A DNA stretch of 64,000 nt, from the NCBI GenBank assembly GCA_036362985.1, contig JAYGXS010000003.1:34265510-34329509 (forward strand). The letters run 5' to 3'. Shown one piece after another: positions 23,729 to 34,649 of the stretch. A program made the position numbers and the translations under genes. The notes below the pieces were generated by a model. That model worked only from the letters and a program-made list of their open reading frames with translations. It made no database searches and was not told the origin of the DNA. How positions within the stretch are numbered: the first letter of the stretch is position 1; each line of letters opens with the position of its first letter. The stretch is from Ligula intestinalis. Taxonomy: Eukaryota > Platyhelminthes > Cestoda > Diphyllobothriidea > Diphyllobothriidae.

Positions 23729-23989
23729 TTACCTTATATGTGTCATAGACGCCCGTGAAACTTCTACCAGACTGTCTATAACCCTTACTGGGAGCAACAG
23801 TCCTTTTCCCATTGGTATTACTACCACAGCCATTTGACCGTCGTTGGTGGCCTTAACCAAAATATGGTGTTGATGATGACAGTTTATCGAGTCTCTGTCT
23901 TCCTTAAATAAATCACTTTGTTTTGAGTCCGATACATATCCCATTTTAGTAGAGAAATCTCCAATAAATAAAGAGAGTTGGATTGACAA
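23729..23989 (-). CDS. Possible exon with start codon and donor site, unassigned
   Basis: A minus-strand frame has an ATG in good context (CTAAAATGG, about 23944) and reads MGYVSDSKQSDLFKEDRD onward for 71 codons to ATAAG-GTAACA, a weak splice donor at about 23730. The frame uses ordinary codons and a charged N-terminus, but no domain is recognised. It could be a first exon or a chance frame. Confidence 0.22.
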   Translation of the reverse strand: MSIQLSLFIGDFSTKMGYVSDSKQSDLFKEDRDSINCHHQHHILVKATNDGQMAVVVIPMGKGLLLPVRVIDSLVEVSRASMTHIR

Positions 23990-26740
23990 CGGACAAATCT
24001 GAAGTATCTTTTTTGCCAGTAAGACTTCAGACTATAAACATGTTACTGTTCATCCGCTGAGGAAAATCGCATTCAGTTGCAGTAGGTATGAAGAAAGGAA
24101 AGGATATCATGGGACTTAAAATTTGTCAAGATTGTCCTTTTGCGGAATCGTGAAAGAAATCTGCCAACTTGCGACAAAGATCGGGTGCTAACCCAGCTGT
24201 TGGCCCTGGTAAAGTGTATTTACACGCACCTAGATGAATTGCCCTGAACGCAAACCTTACCGCAGACAAAGAGTATATGTCGCTGATATTATTATATTCA
24301 CCGCTCAGTAGTTACGGTGTAGGCGTTAGCATCACAGGCTGCGGAGTAAATCCGGCAATCCGAGGATCTTCACTTATGGTGAGTGATATTTGGGCGAATG
24401 CACGTAGATTCTCCTTGTGGTCAAGACGTTGTTCCGAGTGCCTACACCATTTTCTCATAGACCTTGCTTTCACGCCATTTCGGGTAAGAGATGTTAATGA
24501 CTCCTCTGTTCATTTTTAAATGCAGGTTTTGGGCCGCTGCGGAGGCATGGACACAAATGAGTTCGGATCTCTTTGGTTTCGGATTCGCAGTGCAATTCCT
24601 TTAACATCGGAGATATTATTAAGTTACATAAACCAACTCTGATTGCAAGAAAGTCCATGCTCTATACATGAGTACAAATTCTCACTAGCTTGGAGATAAT
24701 CCTTAATTAAAACTTCATGAAGGGCAGCAACAAGGTCAACACCCTCATCGCCCTTAATATTACTTTTAATCTAAAAAGTAGCAATAACAGTGATATGAAC
24801 GCACGCGGGCGCCCAAACTGTGAAATAGTTTCGGCCAAATTAAATGCAGTAGTCTGCGTAGGCCCGCATGCATTTATTTATTTGTGTCGCAAACTTGCGC
24901 CCAGCATATGTCCCGCTTCTGCTCGAGTAAAATACCAAAACGTAGAAATCCGATTCTTCTGTTACCATATTCCGCCTAACTCTTCCTCTATCTGATTTGA
25001 CTAGGAGTAGGAAATAAGAGGGTTGAATAATTTACAGTTTCCTAGTAGATGGTTTAGACTACGAGACCATGGTGTCTTGAACGTCTACTGCTCTTAACTT
25101 CAATCCCTAAATGTCATCTGCTGACATTCGGAATGCCCAGCAAGCGTGTTGGTTTGCCAAAAGCGACCGGATTGCAATCGTGCTGAACTGGTGACTTCAG
25201 TATGTGTTCGAGCGCTTTGCATGCGACAATATGTCGACCGCAAGTTCAGACACGTAGCGTGGCATTATCTGTAATGCAACAGCCGTCACAAGAGCATCAA
25301 AGTGACTCATGTTTTATCTGACCAGTTAATGCAATACGGCTGTAACGGAAGAGAAAGGTGCATTCTACGTGGAAAAATTATTACTCAAGCACCTGCAATT
25401 TCGACTTCAACTTATGGGTGGGTGGGGGCGCTAGGAATATTCGATAACAGAACAGGTTAGGTCTGTTAGCAATTTCAAAAGCCGGACAATTGTTTTTAGT
25501 TTTCAGAAGTTGTCTGAAATGACTATCAAGGGAAAATGGTAATCTGGAAGTGGCCCGTTAGGGATATTTTAATAGGTCGTTGCACGGGGCTTGTTCACGA
25601 GGCAAGCCGAGGTCAAATTTGATTTGATTTTTGGATAGGGAGTAGAAGCAGTAGCGATACTTTTTGAGAAGCACAGACACATTCACACTTCTGGCAGAAC
25701 CGTATTTCAGATATGAAAAGTGGATTATTGTACCACAGGAAAAGGTAATAATACTTCCCGAAGTAATCAGACAGTTCTGTAGGGGGGAAGGAAATAGGGT
25801 ATCTCAAGCTAGGTGGACAGTTCGATGAAGTCTGTTCTTCATCCCATAGGATTATGTACGAAAAAAATGGTATCCGGGTTCTAACAGTCAGTCATGCTTT
25901 GCACGTTGAGGAACTGATGCGGCTGCAGAACACAACGATCAACATGGGGACTTAAAAGGAGGCAGAAAGGTATCGTTGATAGTGCAGCAGGATTTTGTAG
26001 CAACTGAATTCGCATCGAGTCACCCCGACATTCCACAGCAGGCACCGTGTTAACTTTTAATGTTTATGAATAAAAATCGTTACCAGGAGGCCGCAGGCCT
26101 GCCTTGTGAGCTAGGAAGTTTCCTCGGGCTATGTGAAACCACTTCGATGGCAAAGACTGGCTACGACAGAGGCGGCTTTCCTCGTTGGCAAACCCGGCAC
26201 CATGGCTTCGCAGTGGCCATTGTCCAGAGCTTCTATTTCAGCAACCTGCATACTCTTGGATTTCCCGCTGCCCACCGCCCCCCCCCATCGTAGCGCTGAT
26301 CAGAAGACACCGATTGTTGTTTTGCTAATCTTTCTGCCCCCGCCTACGCATGGTTTTTGTACTTGCTCGCAACTTTACTTATTTCAACAAAATATAAATT
26401 TATAATCTTGAACAGAATCGATCGAAAATAAGCAAATGCTCGCCAACTTTTCTTTTAGATTTTTAATGAGAATTTTCGCAAACATGAGTACCTATTTGCT
26501 GAATGAGCATATAGAAGCTGCTGATGGCTGCTCGGTGCTCTAACATTTACTGTACACGAAAATAAAGTTTTCAGAAACGGACAAATTAAAATTCTAATTT
26601 TTTCGGGTAGTAACAAGGATTATACTTTATCGAGTTCACGTTCTTACAAGTAAAGGTATTGCATTGCGATAGAAAGGCCTCTAGAAGGGAATTGAATTTG
26701 GGGACAGAATCTGCCATCATTAATAATTTTCTATGGCCAA
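23990..26740. other. Non-coding interval
   Basis: Short frames only: 24277-24519, 24717-24995 and 26060-26405 on the plus strand and 25807-25613 on the minus. No recognised domains, tRNAs or repeats. Confidence 0.35.
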
Positions 26741-26859
26741 TTTCTACGAACGTATCCACCTAAGTACGGTTAGGTACCGCCACCTGGGTCTTGGGATGGA
26801 TAAACAACCCAATCTGTAATAGTATACTGTCGTATGGCTGCGATTTCTCCTTTCCGGGT

Positions 26860-27374
26860 CTAAGCATATGGGTAGAGACTTTGTAATTCTTTCGATATCC
26901 GTCTTGCACGCGTAGATGGGCTGTATAGTTTTGTTAGTAGCTGTACCCGAACCCACTTCCTGCCGTTCTGGCACGGCATTGCCATCGGAGCTCTGTGGAA
27001 GAGGGAGAAGAGAGTGAGTTTTATGCCGCGCTAATCTACCTCCAACATAAAGTAATCCAAGCATGCAGTTCACCATCTTTTGCCCACCACTGCGTAGAAC
27101 AAACGCTGGGTGATATTGCTGGCAAAAGTATAACTGTCATCCGCCGGACCTGAAGACAATATTAACTCATGTCTACTTATTAAAAATTACAATTCTGGAT
27201 CCACTCAGTAATGCTCACAGCCAGTTCAGCTAGGGCAAGAAAAATTCCCCATTCCTTTTGCCAAATCGGAACAGTTATACGGGAAGCTTCTATGCTGGTA
27301 GCAATTAACACAATGAGGGTGACTAATTTATCAGGTGTGAGCAATTTGGGAGGAAGGGGAAGCCGCGAAGACAT
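26860..27374 (-). CDS. Candidate three-exon small protein, unassigned
   Basis: Three minus-strand segments can be joined with consistent phase. Exon 1 is 27374-27219 (ATG in context GACATGT, ends at GTGAGC). Exon 2 is 27149-27040 (acceptor GTCTTCAG, donor GTAGAT). Exon 3 is 26992-26860 (acceptor TTCTCCCTCTTCCACAG, stop TAG). The introns would be 69 and 47 bases, the small size common in flatworms. The product would be about 132 residues with a hydrophobic stretch LVTLIVLIAT in exon 1 and a basic C-terminus. I recognise no family. The exon 3 acceptor is strong, exon 1's donor is weak, and alternative frames are also open, so this is only a candidate. Confidence 0.28.
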
Positions 27375-27689
27375 GTCCCGGTAATTATGCTGACTCAACT
27401 TACACGCGGGTAGTTACCTAACTACGTTGAGGTAGGACAGCTGTAGGATCTAAAGTCAATTAAAGTACGGGTTGCTTGGTCCAACTGGTATCACCCACGT
27501 AGTACTCCTGCGGAACTACCTCATAAATAAGAACTGAAAAGGAGTAGTGTTTTAATTATCAGTGGGCGAGATTCCGCTACCTAGACTTAGAGATGAGTGT
27601 ACATTCTGCACAGATCAAGTTGTAATGCGCAAATTATGCTTTCCATAAGACCCGGTGACTAGTTGGTCAAGGCCATGCTCCTCGCTGGT

Positions 27690-28015
27690 GGGACATGTCA
27701 TCTGCGCACCTTGCAACCGTTAATGAACTTTCACCGGCCGCTAACGGAACTCACTTATCCCGCTCCATCTTTGCCTTGGGTCTCAATTCTCCGGCTCTGA
27801 CAGTAGCTGTAGTAGCTAGCAGCACAAGCAGATGGTACCACCGGCAAAGACAGGGGTTAGAAAATTAAACTCTGACCAGAAAAGCTGGGAGTTCGCGCCT
27901 CAGATGGTGTACCCCTTGCGGGAAGGTATGACTAGCTGACGACGGCCAATAAGGCAGAAATGGACCTTTCAGTCTCCCTTGTCTTTGCCGGCAATACTAC
28001 CTACACCTTGCAATA
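27690..28015 (+). repeat. Composite SINE-like repeat, copy B
   Basis: It has the same left unit as copy A (AACTTTCACCGGCCGCTAACGG, then GCTGTAGTAGCTAGCAG), then CCGGCAAAGACAGGGG, which is the reverse complement of the SINE tail. A rejoined forward SINE lacking its A box follows: GGGAGTTCGCGCCTCAGATGG, GGTATGACTAGCTGACGACGGC, CTTGTCTTTGCCGGCA. The structure is therefore left unit, inverted tail, forward body. Confidence 0.68.
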
Positions 28016-28289
28016 CCAACCATGCAGAGGGTGAACATGTACCTGAAGATATAGAAAACAGACATTAATAAAAACCTTTCGCATGAACGACTTCTTCATT
28101 TCTGATATCATTTCCGAGACTAGTATGTCCTCAACTATTACTGTGTACACTACCCGAAAAGCGTCATTTGAATGCACACGGTGGATGGTGTGTAGTGATG
28201 ATCAAGCGCTTGGCTGCCATGAGATTGCGTACTCTCCGTTGTTTGGGCAGATGTACGCGTAAAAAGTGGAATCAGCACGGATTCCTTCG

Positions 28290-28715
28290 TGCAATATTGT
28301 CCATCGTTGATGCAAGTTCACTGAACGCTAACGGAAATCACTTGTACCGCCCTGCCTTGAATCTCATTTCTCGGGCCCTCACAACAGTCGTAGCAGCTAG
28401 TAATCTAGGCAGATGATTTTGCTGGTAAAGACAAGGGAGATTGGATTGACCATTTCTGGCTTGTTCGCCGTCGTCAGCCAGTCATATCCAACCCTAAGTT
28501 GTTCGCCGTCCAAGGTTCGAATTAGCAACCTTTTCTATCAGAATCTAACGCTCTAACCACCGAGCCACGAACTCGTTGGCTGATCGTAAAAGTCGGGAGT
28601 TCGAGCCTGGGATGGTGTACCACAGGGGGCTGGGTATGACTGTCTGACGACGACGACCACCACCAAGCCAGAAATAGTCATTCCAGTCTCACTTTGCCAG
28701 CAATATTATCCGTCT
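28290..28715. repeat. Composite SINE-like repeat, copy C, head-to-head dimer
   Basis: The left unit (GAACGCTAACGGAAATCACTT...) is followed by a nearly complete inverted SINE, read on the minus strand from about 28580 to 28425: GAGTTCGTGGCTCGGTGGTTAG, GGTTAGGGTATG-like sequence, then the tail. A forward SINE body follows (28590-28715) with B-box GAGTTCGAGCC and GGGTATGACTGTCTGACGACG. The two SINEs meet at their promoter ends. This is the most complete copy and explains the structure of copies A and B. Confidence 0.7.
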
Positions 28716-29011
28716 AGCACTGCCTTTCCTGATGATACTTTGTGATTGGCATGATTTTTGTTCCGGAAGTGATATGTGTCAAGTGACATTGTATCAACTA
28801 GCTTTAGTTCTACCATGGTCTCGGCATCCACCCTGTGCACTTTTTCGATTTCCGAGTGCAGATCCTCTGCGCTAGCTTGCCTGCTCTTGACCCCTAACAC
28901 GCAGCTACGCATGGCTAACCAACCCCAGTCAATGTTAACCTTGTTTTTCCTCTTTCTTTTAACTCGCTGTCTAAACCCCCACACATTGTCAGTCATCCCT
29001 AACCGCTCCAT
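28706..29011 (-). CDS. Unassigned 101-codon open frame
   Basis: A minus-strand ATG-started frame (MERLGMTDNVWGFRQRVKRK...) has an acidic, helix-like middle (AEDLHSEIEKVHRVDAETM). It ends at the edge of SINE copy C. The composition is protein-like. No domain is recognised, and the opposite strand is also open. It may be an exon truncated by the SINE, or chance. Confidence 0.25.
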   Translation of the reverse strand: MERLGMTDNVWGFRQRVKRKRKNKVNIDWGWLAMRSCVLGVKSRQASAEDLHSEIEKVHRVDAETMVELKLVDTMSLDTYHFRNKNHANHKVSSGKAVLDG

Positions 29012-29089
29012 TGAACCATTCTTCAGGTTTTTTTACAGAGCAAAATTTTCAGGATCTTTCTCCTCTTGTTTGGAACTTGGACGATGAAC

Positions 29090-29820
29090 GTAGTTGTTTT
29101 GGTATACCCAGAAATTAAATCGAAACGTCGACCCCACTGAAGGTCGTGCAATTTACTTCAAAGCAAATTATGACAGGTATCGTAATTTCAATTATGCCTC
29201 TTCCTCACATCTTTGTATTTTGGTCACACAACAGTAGGCCATCTCTGCCGTAATCCATCGATTTCAGAATTCTCGCTATGCAACAGTACACTTAAATCTA
29301 TCTAGCTACAGGAAAATTTTGACATTTACTTGACTCGTGCAACCCTATCTGGGAAACAGCTGCAGATTGTGTAGAGGAGAAAAGCCACGAGGAAGTGGTG
29401 CTAGCACAAATTTAAAAACGGATATCTTCATTGCTCGCATATTTTCCATCAGAAGTTCGGTGATTTAGGTTCGGCTCCTTCGAGGTCCTTAGCACTTATG
29501 TTCACCACCCCATCTACTTAAGATCAGGAATGCACAATATTACATATAAACTGCGTCTAACGATTGTTGATTCCAAACGGAAGTTCTCATTCCTCTTGAA
29601 CTCCGAACGGGTTGCTGAACGCTTTTCCCACTAAACGATATGCGTATATAATCAATCATAAAGTTACTATCTGCTGGAATTTTGCGTCGCCTAACCACAC
29701 CGACGGCTTCCTATTATGAAATGGCCTCTTGGAATAGGCGTTTGAGAGGGGGAAGGCAGAAAGAAAAAACTCTTACTTTCAGCAAAAAATGGCTTCGTTA
29801 GGGATATGTTAATAAGATAT
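29090..29820. other. Non-coding interval
   Basis: No gene recognised. CGAAACGTCGACC at about 29119 resembles the 3' half of the hammerhead core, but no CTGANGA box lies at the right distance. Confidence 0.35.
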
Positions 29821-29821
29821 T

Positions 29822-29963
29822 AAGTTCCACAAATATTCCCATCGTTAATATTAGAAGTCAGTTTATGACAAACAATTGTTTTCAGCAACTCTTCATCAGA
29901 CCAAACGTTTGCAAGGGTAATTAACGCTGTATATAACAATAAAGGTTGGAGAGGTGGAAAAAT
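29822..29963 (-). repeat. Left arm of 142-bp inverted repeat flanking the gap; hammerhead-like core
   Basis: The reverse complement of 29822-29963 matches 30397-30538 with roughly ten differences over 142 bases. Within it the minus strand carries CTGATGA (29899-29893), a short AG/CT stem II, GAA, the ten-base palindrome AACAATTGTT as stem III, and a T (29870). Stem I can form GGT/GTC plus GTTT/AAAC. This fits a hammerhead except for the weak stem II. Confidence 0.6.
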
Positions 29964-29996
29964 CAATAACTATCTAACATGGGCGCTGATTGGCCA

Positions 29997-30396
29997 NNNN
30001 NNNNNNNNNNNNNNNNNNNNNNNNNNNNNNNNNNNNNNNNNNNNNNNNNNNNNNNNNNNNNNNNNNNNNNNNNNNNNNNNNNNNNNNNNNNNNNNNNNNN
30101 NNNNNNNNNNNNNNNNNNNNNNNNNNNNNNNNNNNNNNNNNNNNNNNNNNNNNNNNNNNNNNNNNNNNNNNNNNNNNNNNNNNNNNNNNNNNNNNNNNNN
30201 NNNNNNNNNNNNNNNNNNNNNNNNNNNNNNNNNNNNNNNNNNNNNNNNNNNNNNNNNNNNNNNNNNNNNNNNNNNNNNNNNNNNNNNNNNNNNNNNNNNN
30301 NNNNNNNNNNNNNNNNNNNNNNNNNNNNNNNNNNNNNNNNNNNNNNNNNNNNNNNNNNNNNNNNNNNNNNNNNNNNNNNNNNNNNNNNNNNNNNNN
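29997..30396. other. Assembly gap (400 N)
   Basis: Exactly 400 undetermined bases. It lies between the two arms of an inverted repeat, a structure that commonly breaks assembly. The round number suggests the true size may not be 400. Confidence 1.
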
Positions 30397-30538
30397 ATTT
30401 TTCCACCTCTTCAAACTTTAATTGTTATATACAGCGTTAATTATCCTTGCAAACGTTTGGTCTGATGAAGAGTTGCTGAAAACAATTGTTTGCCATAAAC
30501 TGACTTCTAATATTAACGATGAGAATATTTGCGGATCT
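30397..30538 (+). repeat. Right arm of 142-bp inverted repeat; hammerhead-like core
   Basis: This is the mirror of 29822-29963. The plus strand reads GTTTGGT, CTGATGA (30462-30468), AGAGTTGCT, GAA (30478-30480), AACAATTGTT, T30491, GCC, ATA, AAAC. Stem I would pair GGT with GCC and GTTT with AAAC around an ATA bulge. Stem III is a ten-base palindrome, which would favour a dimeric ribozyme. Stem II is only A-U and G-C pairs. Predicted cleavage would follow T30491. Confidence 0.6.
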
Positions 30539-30563
30539 TAGACAATCCAAAGATCCCGCCGTG

Positions 30564-30902
30564 TTAAATGAACTCAATGGATTTTCTAAAGTTTGACACC
30601 AGGTTTGCTGAGGCAAACCTTACAGCCAAATTCCTATTAATAAAATACTCAATAATCCAGAACTTTACAGGAAATCCACATTTACTATGGCGACAGGTCT
30701 GATCACAACTTCTGGATTTCCGTGTTTTGCACGTGGGGTAGCTTGCTAGGAAAGGAAGTACGAAGTGCTGATATGTCGATGTACGGCAGAACATATATCG
30801 GAAGCTTCGGCGCATAGTACGGGATGACTTCGCAAACATTAATTCAAAATCAAGTGAATGAGCAACTTCATCAAGAATGCGATCGGCAAATTTCTTGATC
30901 AC
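30564..30902 (-). CDS. Unassigned 112-codon open frame
   Basis: A minus-strand frame begins with a non-ATG start (VIKKFADRILDEVAHSL) and is mixed in composition. A second frame in the same region is also open (VIPYYAPKLPIYVLPYIDIS). Neither matches a family I know. It lies just outside the inverted repeat and could be part of the same element. Confidence 0.22.
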   Translation of the reverse strand: MIKKFADRILDEVAHSLDFELMFAKSSRTMRRSFRYMFCRTSTYQHFVLPFLASYPTCKTRKSRSCDQTCRHSKCGFPVKFWIIEYFINRNLAVRFASANLVSNFRKSIEFI

Positions 30903-31319
30903 TTTAACGTGTCGCTGGATTATAATATCAGTTAAAAATGCACAAGGAACACCGGCAGCGGAAGAGAGTGTGGTGATACTGAACTGTTTCCTTGTTTTGT
31001 TTGGTTATATATGCTTTACATTAACTGAAAACAACTTTTAAATAACACTTTGAACAAGCACGTGCTTTTATCTGCAAACGACTTTATTCTTGTTTACTGG
31101 TTCGTAACAGTTGGGATACCCCTATCTCAGCTTCTTGGATAGACTATTTCGTATCCTACAAGAGCATTCGGGGGATACGTTTAAAAATCAAAAGGCTGGA
31201 TGTCTGAAGAAATTACCGGAGAGCAGTAGAGAATGAGGGGTGGGGGAATGCAGGCGCATATAAATCGCCAGATTAGGTTTTAATGAGTGTGATCTTTCAT
31301 TAAACCACTCACTGTCCTT

Positions 31320-32000
31320 ACCTGAATGGCCTCTTGACACGAATCAACAGCCTCGGGAACGACGCCTGGCACAGGTTATAGAGCCAACCGATCCACACGC
31401 TCACACACTTTACAGCAGGCTCCGGCGAATGGAGACCGTGTGCAGTTGTAGTGAGACGTACTTTAGGGGCAGGCGCTAATGCGAGGACAAAAGGCGTCGG
31501 TCTGGAGGCAGTTGCCTAAGGATGTCTGACGGCATGCCGGGTTGACCTTGGCCCGGGTCTGTGGCGTGGGCGCAGGACAGACCGTGAAACGCATGGGTAA
31601 GTCCCCTTGACCTCGGTTTAGGGATCGGCCAGTCTAGGTGTGAGAAATACGCGAGGGCCGCTGTCAGCACGGCGTACAGACAGTAACGAGAACGGACAGA
31701 CATAAATAGTGAACGCAGTTTCTGACCGCCTTGGGCGTATGTGGAGAATGCAGACACCGACCGGAAAAACAAGTCGGTTGGACGACTGTCAGACGTAGTC
31801 GCAGACCCAATTAACTGGATTATGCCCTGGCAGGAATATAGTTTAAGGGAAGGACTTTGACCGTGTCCGGTGAAGATGAAGACCGTCAAAATGCCGCTGT
31901 TGTCCTTTCAGTCAACGCCATCTGGACTGCCCTTCGTGCATAGTCAACAGGCGTGAAGCTGGGTGTCCAACGGAAGCAGGGGTTCGATTCCTATCGCCCA
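31320..32000. other. GC-richer repeat-like block
   Basis: Base composition rises sharply compared with the flanks. A 137-codon minus-strand frame (31889-31476) ends DPGQ..., with no recognised domain. The end of the block has GGGTTCGATTCC (31979-31990), a B-box-like word as found in tRNA-derived sequences, but no A box at the right distance. I suspect an LTR or SINE-type repeat and cannot name it. Confidence 0.35.
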
Positions 32001-33065
32001 CTCTACGGAGTCGTGATGAGATCATTTGCACAAGGAATGCAGCATTTGTAGAATGCAGTTGCAACAGAACCTCATACCTGCCACATTTATCTACCCTAAT
32101 TCACCGTGGCTAATTGTGCTAAATATGTGGCATCATGACAAAAAGTGCATGCATTGTGCATCCAATAAGTTTGCTGACTCTTACCATGCATTCGAATTTG
32201 AATTCTATCAGTCAGCCCGTGGTTTCATTGACCACACAAACCTCTTCCCAACTTCATACTGGAATTTGCAGTATCATGTGAAATCCCGTTCTGTAACCAA
32301 AAGGAGGGTAACTAACCGGCGAAATGTTCGTCAGTTTGGCGTAGAACGCGGACATGCTGGGAGTTTGTCGTTCGTTTTCTTCGGTCTTGACATGGGCATT
32401 CAGTGAGGGCTGGCAAATGTCCATTGCTTAGAGGTCTTTGTTCTTTCTGCAACATTAAAAGTACAACCGAAGCTTAAAAGTTTGTTTTTTTGCGAAGCCA
32501 ACTTCACTGCACATCAGCAGAACACGCTACGAAATATTAAATAACCGGTAACCTTATCGCTGACCTGTTGGAGATTTAATTGCCGTTCCTGCCTCGGAGA
32601 ATCTAAACTAAAAATCAACTTCCAGGGGAAAAAAGATATAAATTTCTGAGACACTGTATGCAGGTAAATCGCAGACTATCATGTGGACCAAACAGCGTTC
32701 CCTTAAATGGAGCTGAAACATTATAGATGTTATGCGAACTAAGCAGGTCATCTATGAGTGTATCAAAGGTACGAATAGTTCCGTTATTTTCCACCTGAAA
32801 ATTATTCCAGCACAAATGGCAGGTTCGAGTAGTTGAAGCCAGTCGGATGAGTTTTAATGATTGTAAGAGAAGAAACGCCACGTAGTAATGACCCATCGAT
32901 TATGACGACAGTTCGACTGTCTATTTTGACGAGGTCCGCCGTGTGCTCCGCGGCATAATGGCAACAGGACGGTGGATTACTTTTTAGTGATTGTATAATT
33001 GCGTTAGCTATGCCTAACTCCGTCTTAGGTATTATCGACAAAGGCAGGGAGTCATCCACCAAGGC
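32001..33065. other. Interval with two unassigned open frames
   Basis: A plus-strand frame of 126 codons (32026-32406; starts MHKECSICRM, with later Cys and His) and a minus-strand frame of 93 codons (32896-32615; contains HLCWNNFQVENNGTIRTF) are open. Both look protein-like, but no domain or splice signal supports them. Confidence 0.25.
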
Positions 33066-33069
33066 CTTT

Positions 33070-33230
33070 CCTGGCTTATTTGCCATCGCCAGGTGGTGAT
33101 ATCCAACTCCAGTGTAGCAGCGGAAATTGCCGCCACACTCGAGTTTAGAACTCGCGTCTCTCTGGCCAGAGGCAAACGCCCTAACCCTTGAGCCACTAGT
33201 CCGCTGTCTTGTCGGTTCGTGATAGGAAGC
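33070..33230 (-). repeat. tRNA-derived SINE-like repeat, second family
   Basis: On the minus strand from about 33215: GCGGACTAGTGGCTCAAGGGTTAGGGCG (A-box-like TGGCTCAAGGGTTAGG), then GAGACGCGAGTTCTAAACTCGAG (B-box-like), then an unrelated body to about 33070. The tail differs from the 23-28 kb family. A more degraded relative may lie at 33480-33595 on the minus strand (CATGTGGTAAGGGCGTTGG). Confidence 0.55.
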
Positions 33231-33659
33231 ATACATAGTAATGCGCAATTGTACACCGATCGCAAGGGCATCAACGAGGATGGGTACATAGATCAGTGTA
33301 CAATTACCCACTACTATACCTAACTGTCTATTCATTCATCCACCTGTGCTCGGTGTCAAGAAGACCAGAGTCGGAATCGATACTGGCGACCAGAGCTACC
33401 AAACCTGGCTCAGATTCCAGGAAGTAGAAGTGCCATAAAGGCCACGGGTGGCTGGCGCCGGAGACTGCTCATATGCGTGCCAGTAGCGCCCCCCCCCCAT
33501 GGTTGGCATTTGTTATGAGAGCGCAACCCTGTCATGCACTGATATGTCCCCCTCCCCTCCCTGTGTTGATCCAACGCCCTTACCACATGGCCCGTTTAGG
33601 GAGCACAGGACAGAACACGTGTGTGCATACATCCGTGAACACAAATAATTAATTACACA

Positions 33660-34200
33660 AAGAACGGAGGAGCTTGCGAGGTCTTGGTACACTGCAAGAA
33701 AGTTGTATCCACGTGGACACTTTTGGATCTAGAAAATGTTTTTGCGGGAATCTCATGATCCCTCAGTCAATAAGGTATCGTTCTCCCAATAATAACTTGT
33801 TGGCACGTTCCCAGAACTTTTCATCATATCCCCCAGAGCTAGCAGCTGACATTGGTATAAATGCATTCAAAAATCAATTTTCCTCATTTTGAACAGTCAT
33901 GGTGAGAATTTTGGAAGTTGGTTTTAAGCAAGGACGAAGTGAAAACATCGCATGTCAACCCTTCCTTGTCACACCCCTCTGCATAGATGCGTCTTTCGAA
34001 CAGCGAATATGATCGCTTGATAGCTGCTAGTCAACAGACGCGATTCAGTTGATTAAATAAAACAAACATGCAGCCTCAAGATTGCCACGACCCCAATAGG
34101 AAAGGCAGGAGGCTTCTGATATTGCATCCGATTCTACAAGTTGATCAGCTAGTTCGCCTCAGGAGTGGGAACCCTGCAACTGAGCTTTGTCCTGTCTTAA
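33660..34200. other. Non-coding interval
   Basis: Only one 72-codon plus-strand frame (33674-33892) without motifs. Nothing else is recognised. Confidence 0.35.
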
Positions 34201-34209
34201 TTTGAATTG

Positions 34210-34640
34210 GCTGCAAGCAAAGTGTTATAGGTTTTAAGGCTAAGACGGTTAACCCTAACACCTACAATCATTCAGGCCCTGGTTCGTTAGGAGAAGTCTT
34301 GGGAAGGCAGAGTAAACGGAACATTATATTGTTTACAGATTTAAGGAGAAGTCGCCAATTGGTCGTACAAGGCGTCCAACCGTGAGGTCGGCATCGTCGC
34401 GACCGCCGCGCGCGAGGCGCAATTACATGTTTCCTCTAACCACAGTCATCGCGAGCGGCCACCGAATACTCGCTTTATCCAAGTAGACCGATGGTGATTG
34501 GTTGCTTTGGCGAGATGAAGCCGTGTGTCAGTAGATGGCTCAGACCATTGATCGAGAACGGTCAGGGGGTGCCGGGACTAAGCACCTGACCGCAGGCGGC
34601 ATTAGGCACGCAGGGCAAAGGCGCTGTCCGTCAGATCTTG
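34210..34640 (-). repeat. Diverged copy of the LTR-like repeat found at 60.5 and 61.6 kb
   Basis: The reverse complement of 34213-34345 (TGTAAACAATATAATGTTCC, CTGCCTTCCCAAGACTTCTCC, GGTTAACCGTCTTAGCCTT) matches 60840-60960 closely. A shorter match, GATGGTGATTGGTTG, aligns with 60664-60680. The rest has diverged. It stands alone here, as a solo LTR would. Confidence 0.65.
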
Positions 34641-34649
34641 GGTTTCAAG

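Noticed and set aside
29119..29131. CGAAACGTCGACC as a hammerhead 3' half
   Set aside because: No CUGANGA box or stem II is found at a workable distance upstream.
29963..30440. Open frames of about 145 codons across the N stretch
   Set aside because: They consist almost entirely of undetermined bases in the assembly gap.
32802..33335. 177-codon minus-strand frame
   Set aside because: Much of it is the translated tRNA-derived SINE at 33070-33230.
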